From positions 1 through 64,000 of the forward strand of contig CBDHDN010000069.1 of the NCBI GenBank assembly GCA_965261585.1: a stretch of DNA of 64,000 nucleotides, read 5' to 3'. Made by a program: the position numbers and the translations under genes. This DNA is from CBDHDN01 sp965261585 (GTDB lineage: Bacteria; Pseudomonadota; Alphaproteobacteria; UBA6615). How positions within the stretch are numbered: position 1 is the stretch's first letter; every line of letters begins with the position of its first letter. Below the pieces are notes generated by a model. It did not search any database and was not told the DNA's origin. It saw only the letters and a program-made list of their open reading frames with translations. Positions 9,052 to 18,302 of the stretch are shown here, piece after piece.

Positions 9052-10655
9052 CCCGGATACTTCATGATGCGAATGATTGTGTCCTGTTGGGCCGGTCATC
9101 TGTCTCGAATGAGGCGAATTGGGACGGGTTTTGACCGGGGTTCATGGCCGCGGTGCAGGAGCGAAGCATTACGGTGTTCGGTGGCGGCGAGCGGTCGCGT
9201 TTACTGGTTGCCGCGGCACGGCATTGGGATCGTGTAAGGGACCGAAGGGGCGGCCGCTATCCTGGTTCGAGCCTGGTGGCGACCAGTGTGAACAGGGCCT
9301 GATCGGGACAGGCCGAGGAGAGCAGGAAGCGGACCCGACGGGTGTTGCGGATGACGACGGCGCCGATCTTGAGCAAGCGCAGGCGGATCGTGCCGACCTG
9401 GGCGCGGGCGGCCTCGGTGCCGGCGAGGCCGAAGCGCCGGATCGCCGTCATCAGCACGTAGGCGAGACTGGCCAGGAGCAGGCGGAACTGGTTCGGCCAC
9501 CAGCGATGGGCCGAGGTGCGGTCAGAGAACAGCTCGAACTGCTCCTTGATGCGGTTCTCCATGTCGCCGCGGGCACAGTAGAGCATGTCGTAGAGCGCCA
9601 TGCCGTCACCGGCGAGGCTGGTCACCACGAAGCGCGGGTTGGCGCCGCGGGCGGTGTGTTCGAGGCGCGCGATGACGCGCCGCTCGCGGTTCCACGTCCC
9701 GGCGCCATAGCGGAGTTCGGCGAAGTGCCGTTGCTTGTCGCCGGTCGTGGCGAACAGTGCGCGCGCCTGGGCCATCACGGGCGCCGCCAGCGCCTCCAGC
9801 CGCTTGTTCCTGGCCAGGCCGATGATGTAGTCGACGCCGTGACGCTCGCACCACGACAGCATGCGCCAGCGGCAGAAGCCGGAGTCCGCCCGCACGATGA
9901 TGCGCACGGCGGGCCAGGCCAGGCGCAGCCGCCGCACCAGCAGCTTCAGCACTGCACCGGCATGCTTCGCCGGGTCGATGTCCGAGCGTCGCAGGTAGGC
10001 CGCCAGCAGATGATCGCCGGCGAACACGTAAAGCGGCAGGAAGCAGTAGTGGTCGTAGTAGCCATGGAAGAACCGGCCTTCTTGATGGCCGTGAACCGGG
10101 TCGTCCGTGGCATCGAAGTCGAGCACGATCTCGGCTGGCGGATCACCATGCGCGGCGATGAAGGCATCCGCCAGGACCTCGTGGATCGCCCACGCCCAGC
10201 TCGCCTCGGCCTGGTTCTCGAAGCGGCACAGCGTCGGCGCGCTGGCCAGCGCCCGGTCCTGCCCCGTCGCCGTCTGCACCGCCACATCGTGGCGCAGCTC
10301 GGTGTGATCGTTCAGATCCTCATAGCCCAGCGCGATCGCGAACACCCGCTGGCGCAGCATGTCGACGAAGCGATGCCTGACCTTGCCGCGCTGGCGCCTG
10401 TCGCCGAGCCGACGCGCCACCGCCGCCGTCAGACCCAACCGCCGGTCCGCCTGGCGTAACAGCAGCACGCCGCCGTTGCTCGTCACATCGCCGCCGTCAA
10501 ACGCCGCCTCGATCCGCCGCTTGCGGCAGACTGGAAACAGCACCGTCTCAGGGGTACAATTCGTCACCGCCGGGCTCCTGCGTTTGATCCGATCTAGGCA
10601 ATTGAATCATAACGCATATTGGGAGTTCGGCGGTGCCTTTCGTGAATCTTTCAGG
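9052..10655 (-). mobile_element. IS1380-family element inserted in istA
   Basis: 1604 bp flanked by the 4-bp duplication CTAG (9048-9051, 10656-10659). Its ends are CCCGGATACTTCATGATG and CCTGAAAGATTCACGAAA, an imperfect inverted repeat. A single transposase gene fills it. The 4-bp duplication fits the IS1380 family. It is nested inside the IS21 remnant. Confidence 0.88.
9257..10567 (-). CDS. IS1380-family transposase
   Basis: 436 aa, full length for the family. It has the N-terminal EAAFDGGDVTSNGGVLLLRQ block, LDFDATDDPVHG (first Asp), IIVRADSGFCR (second Asp), GLARNKRLE, and CARGDMENRIKE (catalytic Glu). All DDE residues are present, so the protein may be functional. It is about the same length as, and related to, the transposase at 31671-33053, but the two are not copies of one another. 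Confidence 0.93.
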   Translation of the reverse strand: MTNCTPETVLFPVCRKRRIEAAFDGGDVTSNGGVLLLRQADRRLGLTAAVARRLGDRRQRGKVRHRFVDMLRQRVFAIALGYEDLNDHTELRHDVAVQTATGQDRALASAPTLCRFENQAEASWAWAIHEVLADAFIAAHGDPPAEIVLDFDATDDPVHGHQEGRFFHGYYDHYCFLPLYVFAGDHLLAAYLRRSDIDPAKHAGAVLKLLVRRLRLAWPAVRIIVRADSGFCRWRMLSWCERHGVDYIIGLARNKRLEALAAPVMAQARALFATTGDKQRHFAELRYGAGTWNRERRVIARLEHTARGANPRFVVTSLAGDGMALYDMLYCARGDMENRIKEQFELFSDRTSAHRWWPNQFRLLLASLAYVLMTAIRRFGLAGTEAARAQVGTIRLRLLKIGAVVIRNTRRVRFLLSSACPDQALFTLVATRLEPG

Positions 10656-10659
10656 CTAG

Positions 10660-11147
10660 GCCTTCACGAAGCAGCCGTCGCTGTGCGGCAGATCCAGTGC
10701 AAAGAAGTGCACCTTGCCCGCCACACCGCCGATCACGGCCATCGCCTCGCCGAAGTCCACCTGGGCGTGGCCCGCGGCATGATGCAGCGGCACGAACACC
10801 TCCCGAGACCGCAGCCGGCGCTCACGGACATGGTCCTTCACGATGGTGTAGCCGCCCGTGAACCCGTGCTCGTCGCACAGACGCTCGAAGATGCGCTTCG
10901 CCGTGTGCCGTTGCTTGCGGTGGCTGGACCGGTCCTCTTCCACGATCCGATCGATGATCCCCGTGAACGGATCCAGCTTCGGCCGTCTCGGCGGCCCAGC
11001 TCGCCGATACCCCGGCGGCACCGAGAACGCCAGCATCTTGCGCACCGTCTTGCGGTCCAGCCCGAACAGCCGCGAAGCCTCGCGAATGCTCATCCCCTCG
11101 ACGTGACAGGTCCGCCGAACCCGCGCGTATAGCTCCACTCGATACAT
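10660..11147 (-). pseudogene. istA: IS21 transposase IstA, N-terminal part
   Basis: The ATG at 11147 (MYRVELYARVRR) follows a GGGGGG stretch. The helix-turn-helix IREASRLFGLDRKTVRKML and the first catalytic Asp in HAQVDFGEA are visible. The frame ends at a TAG inside the CTAG target duplication. Joining the halves leaves that TAG where the family expects Tyr (KAYPAE), so istA may have carried a nonsense mutation before the IS1380 element arrived. Confidence 0.8.
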
Positions 11148-11246
11148 CCCCCCGGCCCTCGGTCGTCTCGTTCCGGCCAAAGGCTACTGGCGGTCCCTTT
11201 TTGCGCCGCCGGGCAACGGCCAAACCGGCCGCTTCAGTGGGGGATT

Positions 11247-11572
11247 ATTGCGCCGCCGTTCTCAACTGTGCCCTGGCCCCGGTCGGGGCCGGTTCAGAAG
11301 GTCAAAAGCCGAACGCTGAACATGCACGCGGGTGAGAAGTCTGACTCGGCCATAGTACCTGAGAAGCGACTGAACAATGGAAGGCAACTTCCGGCGGAGG
11401 ACGTGGAGGAAAGGGCCGGGACCAAGGGGAACAGCCGTCAGGCGGCCGCGTCGACGCCACCGCACCCGCCGCTAGAATATGATACCGAGGGGCGAGTGCC
11501 GGGTCCTGCCCCTTCGTCGGGCCTGACCCGAGGACCAAGCTCAAATGAGGCCCCACAGCGAGTTCGGCGATA
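11247..11572. other. Intergenic stretch without a recognisable gene
   Basis: About 325 bases between the IS21 left end and the sterol-desaturase gene. It holds GC-rich inverted segments such as GTCCTGCCCCTTCGTCGGGC but no convincing coding frame. Confidence 0.4.
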
Positions 11573-11607
11573 GGCGCTCATGCTAAGCTTGCTGAAGCAT
11601 GAGCGCC
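11573..11607 (-). terminator. Perfect 12-bp stem-loop, possible terminator
   Basis: GGCGCTCATGCT and AGCATGAGCGCC are perfect complements around an 11-base loop, 29 bases past the stop of the desaturase gene. There is no T-run on either strand, so factor-independent termination is uncertain; it may instead protect the 3' end. Confidence 0.4.
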
Positions 11608-11635
11608 GGCGTCTTCTAGCGCCGTGTTTCTTCCC

Positions 11636-12652
11636 TTACGCGGCTGCCGCCTTTTTTGCCCAATGCCGCTCCGCCAGCCGCTTGTTCATCCGCTCGTGTG
11701 CCTCGTCGGAGCCGTCGTTGAACGTCCCGAACAGGATATCGAACACGGGCAATCCGTCGCCGCCGTAGTTGCACTCGAAGTACTTGTGGTGGAGGTAGTG
11801 GCAATAGGTGCCGAACGACACACCCTCGGTGCCCTTGACGGCAAGCCGCTCGAAACCCGTATGCCCCTGCGGCGGGGACAGGGCCGCGTGCTGCATGTGG
11901 AAGAGCGCGTGGATCGGGTGCGAGGGGATCACCCAGTGAACCAGCACGCCCGACAAGAACAACACGTGCTCCACCGGGTGCATCGACATGCCCGACCACG
12001 GGCCGGGGTTGACGTTGCGATGATGCAGCTTGTGGGCAAGCTCATAGAGCGGCTTCCAGTGGAGCAGGCGGTGGGTCAGGTAGAAGTGGAACTCACGGAT
12101 CGCCGGAACGAGCAACAGCAGGACCACGAACCACACCGGGTTTGTTCGCAAGTCGACGAACGGCAGCAGGCCGTTGGCATAGGCCCACAGCGTCACAACT
12201 TCGTAGGCTGACCAGATCGTCACGCCGCTGGCCAGGGTCCAGAACATGTTGTCGTAGACTTGGTTGTTGAACGTGAAGATCCTGTTGTTCTTCGCCTGCG
12301 GCCGCGTCGTGTACTTGTAGTCCGTGCCCTGGCCCTTGAAGACATAGAGGTAAAGGTGCCAAGTGCTGTAGACCAGCACGGCCAGGCCCAAGTTGCGGCC
12401 GAAAATGAGTGCGATCCACCAGACCTCGAAGGTCTGCATGCTGACCAGCGCGGGCGTCAGGAAGAACCATGTCACCAGCGCAATGCCCACATACAACGTG
12501 TTCCAAGGCCACAGGTAGCCGGGGAAACCGAACAGCCATTTCAGTAAGGCCAACGGCCGCGGCGGCCAGGCCATGACCACCGGCTTCTCTAGGATATAGG
12601 ACGGCCGCCAGTCACCGCGCTCGTCACGTGGACCGAGTGTGATATCCGCCAT
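11636..12652 (-). CDS. Sterol desaturase / fatty-acid hydroxylase family protein
   Basis: 338 aa integral membrane protein with four or more hydrophobic segments (for example LYVGIALVTWFFLTPALV and FVVLLLLVPAI). It has the di-iron histidine clusters of the superfamily: HFYLTHRLLH, HKLHHRN and HYLHHKYFE. Such enzymes use O2 to hydroxylate or desaturate lipids in the membrane. The ATG at 12652 has GGGGGAGA upstream. It is flanked on both sides by IS debris, so its original neighbours are unknown, and the substrate cannot be assigned. Confidence 0.88.
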   Translation of the reverse strand: MADITLGPRDERGDWRPSYILEKPVVMAWPPRPLALLKWLFGFPGYLWPWNTLYVGIALVTWFFLTPALVSMQTFEVWWIALIFGRNLGLAVLVYSTWHLYLYVFKGQGTDYKYTTRPQAKNNRIFTFNNQVYDNMFWTLASGVTIWSAYEVVTLWAYANGLLPFVDLRTNPVWFVVLLLLVPAIREFHFYLTHRLLHWKPLYELAHKLHHRNVNPGPWSGMSMHPVEHVLFLSGVLVHWVIPSHPIHALFHMQHAALSPPQGHTGFERLAVKGTEGVSFGTYCHYLHHKYFECNYGGDGLPVFDILFGTFNDGSDEAHERMNKRLAERHWAKKAAAA

Positions 12653-12880
12653 CGTCTGTCTCCCCCACTACCCACGCGCATCGCGCGGTCCGGGACATCC
12701 GATGGGCTCGATGCGGACCGATGCCCATGATGCATTATGTATGCCCAGAAGAATAGGCCTGCGACAAAACCTTGCAGAGAAAATTACACCGAGATTTCCC
12801 AGATGACTCCTCCCAACCACCGAAAACGGTAGCACGATCGAGTATTGTAGCGCACCCGGTTCCTTGGACACAAGTTTGTC

Positions 12881-13785
12881 TCACGCGGCGGGCCTGATTG
12901 AGATCGCGGCGTGCCACGCCTGACGAGCTTGAGCGGGGCTCAGGTGGCCGTTCTTTTCGACGATCCACTGGGCATTGTAGAGTTCGACGAAGTCGCGGAC
13001 GGCGTCCCGCAGCTCCGCGATGTTGCGGTAGATGCGACCATGGATGATCTGTTCCTTCAGCGTGCGATTGAACCGCTCGGCGACGCCGTTGGTCTGGGGC
13101 TCGGCGACGAAGGCGTAGGACGGCTGGATGCCCCAGAACTTGATCTGGTTGGTGAAGTGGTCCGACAGATACTGGGAGCCGTGATCCATCCGCAAGGCCA
13201 GCCCCCGAGCCGCGCCGGCCGCGGTCGAGCCATACAGCCCGGCAAGCCCCATGGAGATCGGCTGCAGGGCGGCGAAGCGGTCGCCGCGCTTGCAGACATG
13301 CCAGCCGACACACTCGGCGTTCCAATGCTCGACGGCGGTGAAGATCCAGCCCCAGCCGTCGTCCACCGTGAACACCCGAACGCCATCGGTGCCCCACATG
13401 AGGTTCGGGGCATGAGTGATGATCTCACCGTCATGGGGATTGCCGCCACGGCGGCGGCAGCGATGGGGCGAGAGCAGATTGTTCTCGCGCATCAGGCGGA
13501 GCACCCGCATGCGGGCAACCCGGATGTCGCGACAGACCCGAAGCCGAGCCAGACCTTGCGGTAGCCCTCGCCCTCCCAGGGCGATGCCTCCAGGTCGGCT
13601 TCGATCGCCACCAGCAGCGCCTGGTCCGAGATCGCGGGCTTCGGTCCCCGACGCTTTGCCGGCGGCTGCTCGGCGTGCTGGCCGGAGGTCATGGCGTAGA
13701 ACGAGGAGCGGGCCATGCCCCAGGCGGCGCAGACCCGCCGCAGGCCGTAGGCCAGACCCGTGCCGGGCGAGGTGGCGGCACTCAT
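12881..13785 (-). pseudogene. IS3-like transposase OrfB, frameshifted, copy B
   Basis: Same protein as in copy A but broken by a one-base deletion near 13550. The N-terminal 97 codons (from 13785) lie in one frame and the catalytic part (12881-13510) in another. Asp, Asp and Glu are all present in the second part. Copy A has one open frame, so this is a mutation rather than a programmed frameshift. Confidence 0.85.
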
Positions 13786-14192
13786 CGCCGCGACCTCCGC
13801 CGCCCCAAAGGGCCGAAGGTCTCCGTCTTGGCCTCCAGCAGTTCCACCTGCATGGTCAACTCTCCGATCCGCTTCATGGCGCTATCCAGTTCCGCGTGCA
13901 CCGGATCGCCCTTGCGTTGCTTGAGCGAGGCGTCGATCCCGCCGATCGCTTTCTCACGCCACTGCTCGAGCCGGAAGATCTCTACGCCCAACTGGCGCGA
14001 CAGAAGTTGCACCGGCTCGTCACGCAAAAGCCGCAGAACGACCTCACGCTTGCGCGCCACCGTCCATCGCTGGCCAAGTCCCAGCGGGCCTGCCGGCAAA
14101 GCCTGGCCTGGGGAAAACGTGGACGAGCCAAGCTCGCCCGCATTTACCACAGGCCCATCAACAGCAACTTTCTCCTCAAAATTATCGGTCAT
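13782..14192 (-). CDS. IS3-like OrfA, copy B
   Basis: 136 aa, nearly identical to the copy A protein (small differences such as NFEEKVAVDG for NFGKKVAVDG). It is intact, with AAGGAGG before the ATG at 14192, and overlaps the frameshifted orfB by ATGA. Alone it is expected only to bind ends or act as a regulator. Confidence 0.8.
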   Translation of the reverse strand: MTDNFEEKVAVDGPVVNAGELGSSTFSPGQALPAGPLGLGQRWTVARKREVVLRLLRDEPVQLLSRQLGVEIFRLEQWREKAIGGIDASLKQRKGDPVHAELDSAMKRIGELTMQVELLEAKTETFGPLGRRRSRR

Positions 14193-14397
14193 GTTCCGGT
14201 CCTCCTTGGACACTTCGATTAAGCCAATTCTGTGTCCAAGGAAATCGGGTCCGACTCATCTCTTGCAATTCGGCATCGGCGAATGTCCTCGCCGAATTGG
14301 GCACATGCAATATCTGACATCCGCAACGGTGTCGAAGCGGCGGGCCGAACAACGCACAAGTGTTGTGCATGCCAACGGCAGCGGGATTATATACCGG

Positions 14398-14978
14398 TGA
14401 GTCGGACCCGATTTCCTTGGACACAGAATTGGCTTAATCGAAGTGTCCAAGGAGGACCGGAACATGACCGATAATTTTGAGAAGAAAGTTGCTGTTGATG
14501 GGCCTGTGGTAAATGCGGGCGAGCTTGGCTCGTCCACGTTTTCCCCAGGCCAGGCTTTGCCGGCAGGCCCGCTGCAGCCGATCTCCATGGGGCTTGCCGG
14601 GCTGTATGGCTCGACCGCGGCCGGCGCGGCTCGGGGGCTGGCCTTGCGGATGGATCACGGCTCCCAGTATCTGTCGGACCACTTCACCAACCAGATCAAG
14701 TTCTGGGGTATCCAGCCGTCCTACGCCTTCGTCGCCGAGCCCCAGACCAACGGCGTCGCCGAGCGGTTCAATCGCACGCTGAAGGAACAGATCATCCATG
14801 GTCGCATCTACCTGCGGGACGCCGTCCGCGACTTCGTCGAACTCTACAATGCCCAGTGGATCGTCGAAAAGAACGGCTACCTGAGCCTCGCTCAAGCTCG
14901 TCAGGCGTGGCACGCCGCGATCTCAATCAGGCCCGCCGCGTGAGACAAACTTGTGTCCAAGGAACCGTGTGCGCTACA
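14398..14978 (+). mobile_element. IS3-like element, copy C, internally deleted
   Basis: 581 bp with both terminal repeats intact and flanked by a perfect 14-bp duplication, ggattatataccgg (14384-14397, 14979-14992). About 0.8 kb is missing between the orfA 5' end and the middle of orfB, plus a further 15 bases in orfB. This is a non-autonomous derivative. Its duplication shows that the same element type makes 14-bp target copies at a second site. Confidence 0.9.
14464..14943 (+). CDS. In-frame fusion of OrfA N-terminus to OrfB C-terminus (deleted IS copy C)
   Basis: 159 aa. The first ~38 residues are the OrfA N-terminus (up to ALPAGPL). The sequence then jumps to OrfB at LQPISMGLAGL and keeps MDHGSQYLS (second Asp) and NGVAERFN (Glu), but it has lost the HTH and the first Asp. 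GRIYRNIAELRD has become GRIYLRD. The frame is open with a good Shine-Dalgarno. It cannot be a transposase; inhibition in trans is conceivable but untested. Confidence 0.7.
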   Translation: MTDNFEKKVAVDGPVVNAGELGSSTFSPGQALPAGPLQPISMGLAGLYGSTAAGAARGLALRMDHGSQYLSDHFTNQIKFWGIQPSYAFVAEPQTNGVAERFNRTLKEQIIHGRIYLRDAVRDFVELYNAQWIVEKNGYLSLAQARQAWHAAISIRPAA

Positions 14979-15111
14979 GGATTATATACCGGCACACTGG
15001 CGGGGAGCGTAGCCTCGATATGTTTGATCGTGCGCTGCCATTCGATCTCGCCGAGCGGCGCGTGGACGTCTACCGGTTGGCCGCGCGGCGCAATCCGGGA
15101 CAGCAGGATCG

Positions 15112-15222
15112 TCATGTAATGGCGTGCTTGCCGTCGCCGGTATCGACGGCCACGAGCGCGCCGGCCCGGATCATTCCCTTGCACCCGGGAGGCAGGAGAT
15201 TATCGGCAAGGTCAATGGGCAT
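15112..15222 (-). pseudogene. Unrecognised gene remnant cut by IS copy C
   Basis: The ATG at 15222 (GGAGATC upstream) encodes MPIDLADNLLPPGCKGMI and on to a TGA at 15112. A one-base shift continues with LLSRIAPRGQPVDVHAPLGE down to 14993. Across copy C (one 14-bp repeat removed) that frame runs on to about 14259. I do not recognise the protein. It looks like a 120-residue-plus gene with a frameshift and two IS insertions. Coding status is uncertain. Confidence 0.35.
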
Positions 15223-15296
15223 CGGTCGATCTCCGCGGCGGTGGCGTGGAGAGCTACTGAATCCGGGCGTGACACGTAGCGCATCGGCATTTGCGT

Positions 15297-16492
15297 CTAC
15301 AGGATATCGTCAGCGATGCTGACGGCGATGCGTTCGGCGGATTCCCTGACCGAGTCGCGCGCGAGATGTGCGTAGCGCGCGGTGGTCTCCACCCGGCGGT
15401 GACCGAGCAGCCGGCCGATGATCGGCAGGCCCTCGCCGAGCGCGAGCGCTCGCGAGGCGAAGCTGTGTCGGATGTCATGGATGCGCACGTCGTGCAGTTC
15501 CGCCCGCGCGCGATGGTCTCCCAAGCCCCGTCGATGTCGGTCATGTGCGTGCCCGGCTTGGCTCCTGGAATGACCCAGGGATTGCCGGGCTTGCGCGGCA
15601 GGTCCGTGAGGACGCGGACCGCCGACGGGGACAGGTGAATCGTGCGGGCGCCAGTTTTCCCATCGGCGAGATGAATCTCGGCCTTGTCGAGATCGACGTG
15701 CTCCCAGCGCAGAGTCAGGATTTCGTTTCGGCGGCAGCCCGTCAGCATCAGCAAGCGGATCGTCGCAATCGCGCCGGCGGATATCCGGCTGCCCTTGCCC
15801 GAGACTTCGTCGAGCACGTGCCCGAGGCGGGTGAACTCCGCGTCGGTCAGGAACCGCTCCCGTTTCCGCTTGGGGTTCATCGGGATGAACTCGCAGGGAT
15901 CGTCGCAGTCCTCGGGCGCCATGTCCCAGCCCCTGGCGAGCCCGTACATGTGGCTCAGGGTCTCGACCGCCATATTCGCCATTGCAGGGGTCTCGCACAG
16001 GCTCTCGTGCAGCGCCATGACGTGTCGGCGCTGCACTGCGGCGATCGGCAGTTTGCCGAGCGCCGGCACGATGTGGCGGTTGACGACGCTGCGGGCCGTC
16101 CGCTGCGTCTTCGGCTTGCAGCGGACAGCGACATGCTCTTCGAGATAGCGGTTGGCCAGGTCGGTCACCGTCGGGCCGCCTGCGTACTTCGCCGGGAGCG
16201 GAAGGGGAACAGGGTCCTCCCCGGCCTTGACCCGCGCGATGATGAGCGCGGCCCGCTGGCGCGCCTGCTCGGCGCTGAGCACCGGGTGGCGGCCGACCGT
16301 TATCCGCCTTGGCTTGTTCGGCTTGTCCGGCCCGTCCGGACCGCGCGCCTGGGCGACGAAGACCTTACCGCCGGACGGATAGACCCTGACCCCGAAGCCA
16401 GTGAGCTCGCGATCCCAGAACACCGTGTCGCGCTCGACGCTCAGCGTCGCGACGGTGCGGTTGGAGAGCGTCCTGTATTGCAGTACCGCCAT
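15297..16492 (-). pseudogene. Tyrosine recombinase / phage-type integrase, frameshifted
   Basis: About 398 codons. N-terminal DUF4102-like arm-binding region (VFWDRELTGFGVRV), core-binding domain in the middle, then the catalytic Arg in TGCRRNEIL. A one-base loss in a GC tract near 15510 shifts the frame just before IHDIRHSFASRAL (His/Arg) and TTARYAHL (Tyr). In the uncorrected frame the C-terminus is nonsense to 15254. Its start lies 3 bases after the stop of the next integrase, so the two form a tandem unit. Confidence 0.8.
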
Positions 16493-16495
16493 CGC

Positions 16496-17680
16496 TTACG
16501 CCGCCTCGGCGTCTTGCGGCGCCAGGTGGGCGCCGATGCTGTCGCCGGTGCGGGCGGCGGCGGCCTTCTCGGCGTCGTGCACGAGATGGGCGTAGCGGGC
16601 GGTGGTGCCGACCTTGGAATGACCGAGGATCCGGCCGATCATGGTCAGGCTCTCGCCGAGCGCGAGCGCCCGGGAGGCGTGGCTGTGTCTCAGGTCATGG
16701 ACGCGCACGCCCTCCAGCTCCGCGTGGGCCTGGATGCGGTTCCAGTAGTAGGTGAGGTCCGGCAGGCAGGCGCCGGGCTTCTTGCTCCGGATGACCCAGG
16801 GATTGCCCTCGACCCGCTCGATGCCGTCGAGCACCGTCAGGACCGGGGTCGTCAGCGGCACCATGCGCGGGCCCCGCTTCCCGTCCCTGAGCCGGAACTC
16901 GCCCGCCGTGCGGTCGACGTCGTCCCAGCGCAGGGTGAGGATTTCGGACTTGCGGCAGCCGGTCAGCATCAGCAGCCGGATCGCCGCGATCGCCGGCGGC
17001 CACATCCAGCCCCCGGCTTCCGCTTCCCTCAGCGCCGCGCCGACGTTCCGATACTCCTCGGGGGTCAGGAACCGTTCCCGGGGCTGCTCGCGGTAGTGGC
17101 TCACCGCCTTGCAGGGATTGCGGCCCCGGGGCACCAGGTCCCAGGTCTCGGCCAACTTGAACATCTTCGACAGCATCGCGACGACGTGGTTGGCCATCGA
17201 CGGGGTGTTGCGGAGGCGGTCATGGAGCACGATGACATCCTTCGAGTGGACGTCGTTCACCGCCATGGTTCCGAGCGCCGGAACGATGTGCCGGTCGATG
17301 GCGGTGCGGTAGAGCTTCTCGGTCTTCGGCTTGCAATGGACCTTCACATAGGCGCGCATGCACCGCGCGGCGAGATCGGCCACGGTGGGTTCGGGCTCGG
17401 GCTCCGGCGGGAGCGGGTCCAGGCCGCGCTTGATGCGGTCGATGATGGTGGCCGCTTCGCGACGCCGCACGTCGATCGCCATCCCGGCGAACGGGCCGAG
17501 CGTCACCCGCTTGAGGCCGGCGGGTCCCCGGGACTGGACGACGTAAACCTTGCGGCCGTTGCGCTGGACGCGGACGCCGAAGCCGGCGAGATCGCGGTCC
17601 CAGTAGACGGCGTCCTTGCCGGTGACCGGCAGGGCGGTGACGCTGCGGGTGGTGAGGCGGAGGCTGCTTCTCTTGGGCAT
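16496..17680 (-). CDS. Tyrosine recombinase / phage-type integrase
   Basis: 394 aa from the ATG at 17680, which has GGGGA upstream and aligns with the start of the neighbouring paralogue; an ATG at 17743 is also in frame. Domains: DUF4102-like arm (VYWDRDLAGFGVRV), SAM-like core-binding region, catalytic domain with Arg in TGCRKSEIL, HDLRHSHAS and TTARYAHL carrying Tyr. All visible catalytic residues are intact. No phage structural genes are nearby, so these are probably leftovers of an integrated element. Confidence 0.88.
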   Translation of the reverse strand: MPKRSSLRLTTRSVTALPVTGKDAVYWDRDLAGFGVRVQRNGRKVYVVQSRGPAGLKRVTLGPFAGMAIDVRRREAATIIDRIKRGLDPLPPEPEPEPTVADLAARCMRAYVKVHCKPKTEKLYRTAIDRHIVPALGTMAVNDVHSKDVIVLHDRLRNTPSMANHVVAMLSKMFKLAETWDLVPRGRNPCKAVSHYREQPRERFLTPEEYRNVGAALREAEAGGWMWPPAIAAIRLLMLTGCRKSEILTLRWDDVDRTAGEFRLRDGKRGPRMVPLTTPVLTVLDGIERVEGNPWVIRSKKPGACLPDLTYYWNRIQAHAELEGVRVHDLRHSHASRALALGESLTMIGRILGHSKVGTTARYAHLVHDAEKAAAARTGDSIGAHLAPQDAEAA

Positions 17681-17841
17681 GACGATCCCCGGCTCGCGCC
17701 GGCCCATGAAGCGAGGGATCCGAGGCGTGTAATCAAGCCGCAAACGTGCGGCATCAATCCGTGGGGGTAGCTTAGGGTAGGTGTGGCATCAATTCAAGGG
17801 GGCGGGAACGCCGGAAGGACAAAAAACTCTAATCACTATGG

Positions 17842-18157
17842 TCAGTTAGGCATCACGTGGCACTGAAAGGACTTGACTGGCATCGGAGGGAAATAACCGC
17901 CTGTCTTAGCGTCGCACAGCCGAACTACACCATCATTCGACCCCGTCGCCACCCGCGTGCCGTCCGGGCTCGTCGCGACAGAAAGCACGCTGTCTTTATG
18001 CTCCAGCACCGCACGAGTTTCGATCGCACCGGTGGTCGTGGCGATTGCAAAGGGTCGCGGGAGATCCAGCGGTGCCCAACGCGTAGGCCCATCGCTAAGA
18101 AGCACCCGTCCGTTCGCGCCAACAACAGCTAGTGCACGATCCAGACAAATGATTCAC
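17842..18157 (-). pseudogene. WD40-repeat protein fragment
   Basis: The minus-strand frame reads LAVVGANGRVLLSDG, then the WD40-like unit AVLEHKDSVLSVATSPDGT followed by RVATGSNDGVVRLCD. It is preceded by an in-frame stop near 18157 and has no plausible start. Only about one repeat is present, so this is a leftover 3' fragment of a larger gene next to the integrases. Confidence 0.45.
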
Positions 18158-18264
18158 CGTGCGCTGGAGCAACCCGTTGTTTTGTATTCAGAATCAGGTT
18201 TCCACTGTGACGACCGCGTCGGCCACGGCCACGGCCACGTCGTGACGTCACTCGACGGCCCCGC

Positions 18265-18293
18265 TTGCTGGCTTCGGTGCCGGCTCCTATAGT
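18265..18293 (+). promoter_or_regulatory. Sigma-70-type promoter for pyrB
   Basis: TTGCTG and TATAGT with a 17-base spacer. The -10 ends 9 bases before the pyrB ATG, so transcription should start at about 18300-18301 and give an almost leaderless mRNA. No Shine-Dalgarno precedes the ATG. Confidence 0.6.
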
Positions 18294-18302
18294 CCCGTTT
18301 TG

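Larger units (their letters stand above)
8475..11246 (-). mobile_element. IS21-family remnant, split by an IS1380 element
   Basis: istA is present in two halves around the IS1380 insertion. The helper gene istB, expected downstream of istA (below 8475), is missing, so the element is truncated on that side. Upstream of istA (11160-11246) are the repeated GGCCGGTTTGGCC-like and CTTTGGCCGG boxes and GGCGGCGCAAAAAGGGACC, as expected for an IS21 left end. I could not define exact ends or a target duplication. Confidence 0.65.
12846..14258 (-). mobile_element. IS3-like element, copy B (frameshifted orfB)
   Basis: 1413 bp, nearly identical to copy A with the same ends. One base is missing in orfB (GAGCCAG for GAGCCCAG near 13550). 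The 14 bases on each side (gcacgatcgagtat, tctcttgcaattcg) do not match, unlike copies A and C. The flanks have therefore been rearranged since insertion, perhaps by recombination between copies. Copy C lies 140 bp away in the opposite orientation. Confidence 0.88.

Noticed and set aside
9119..10459. A 446-codon plus-strand open frame across the IS1380 transposase.
   Set aside because: It is antisense to an intact IS1380 transposase with all DDE motifs.
12881..13785. Programmed frameshifting as the explanation of the split orfB in copy B.
   Set aside because: Copy A encodes the same protein in one frame with one extra base, and no slippery run lies at the break.
15545..17770. A 741-codon plus-strand open frame over the integrases.
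   Set aside because: The minus strand has clear integrase motifs in both genes; the plus frame has no recognisable domain.
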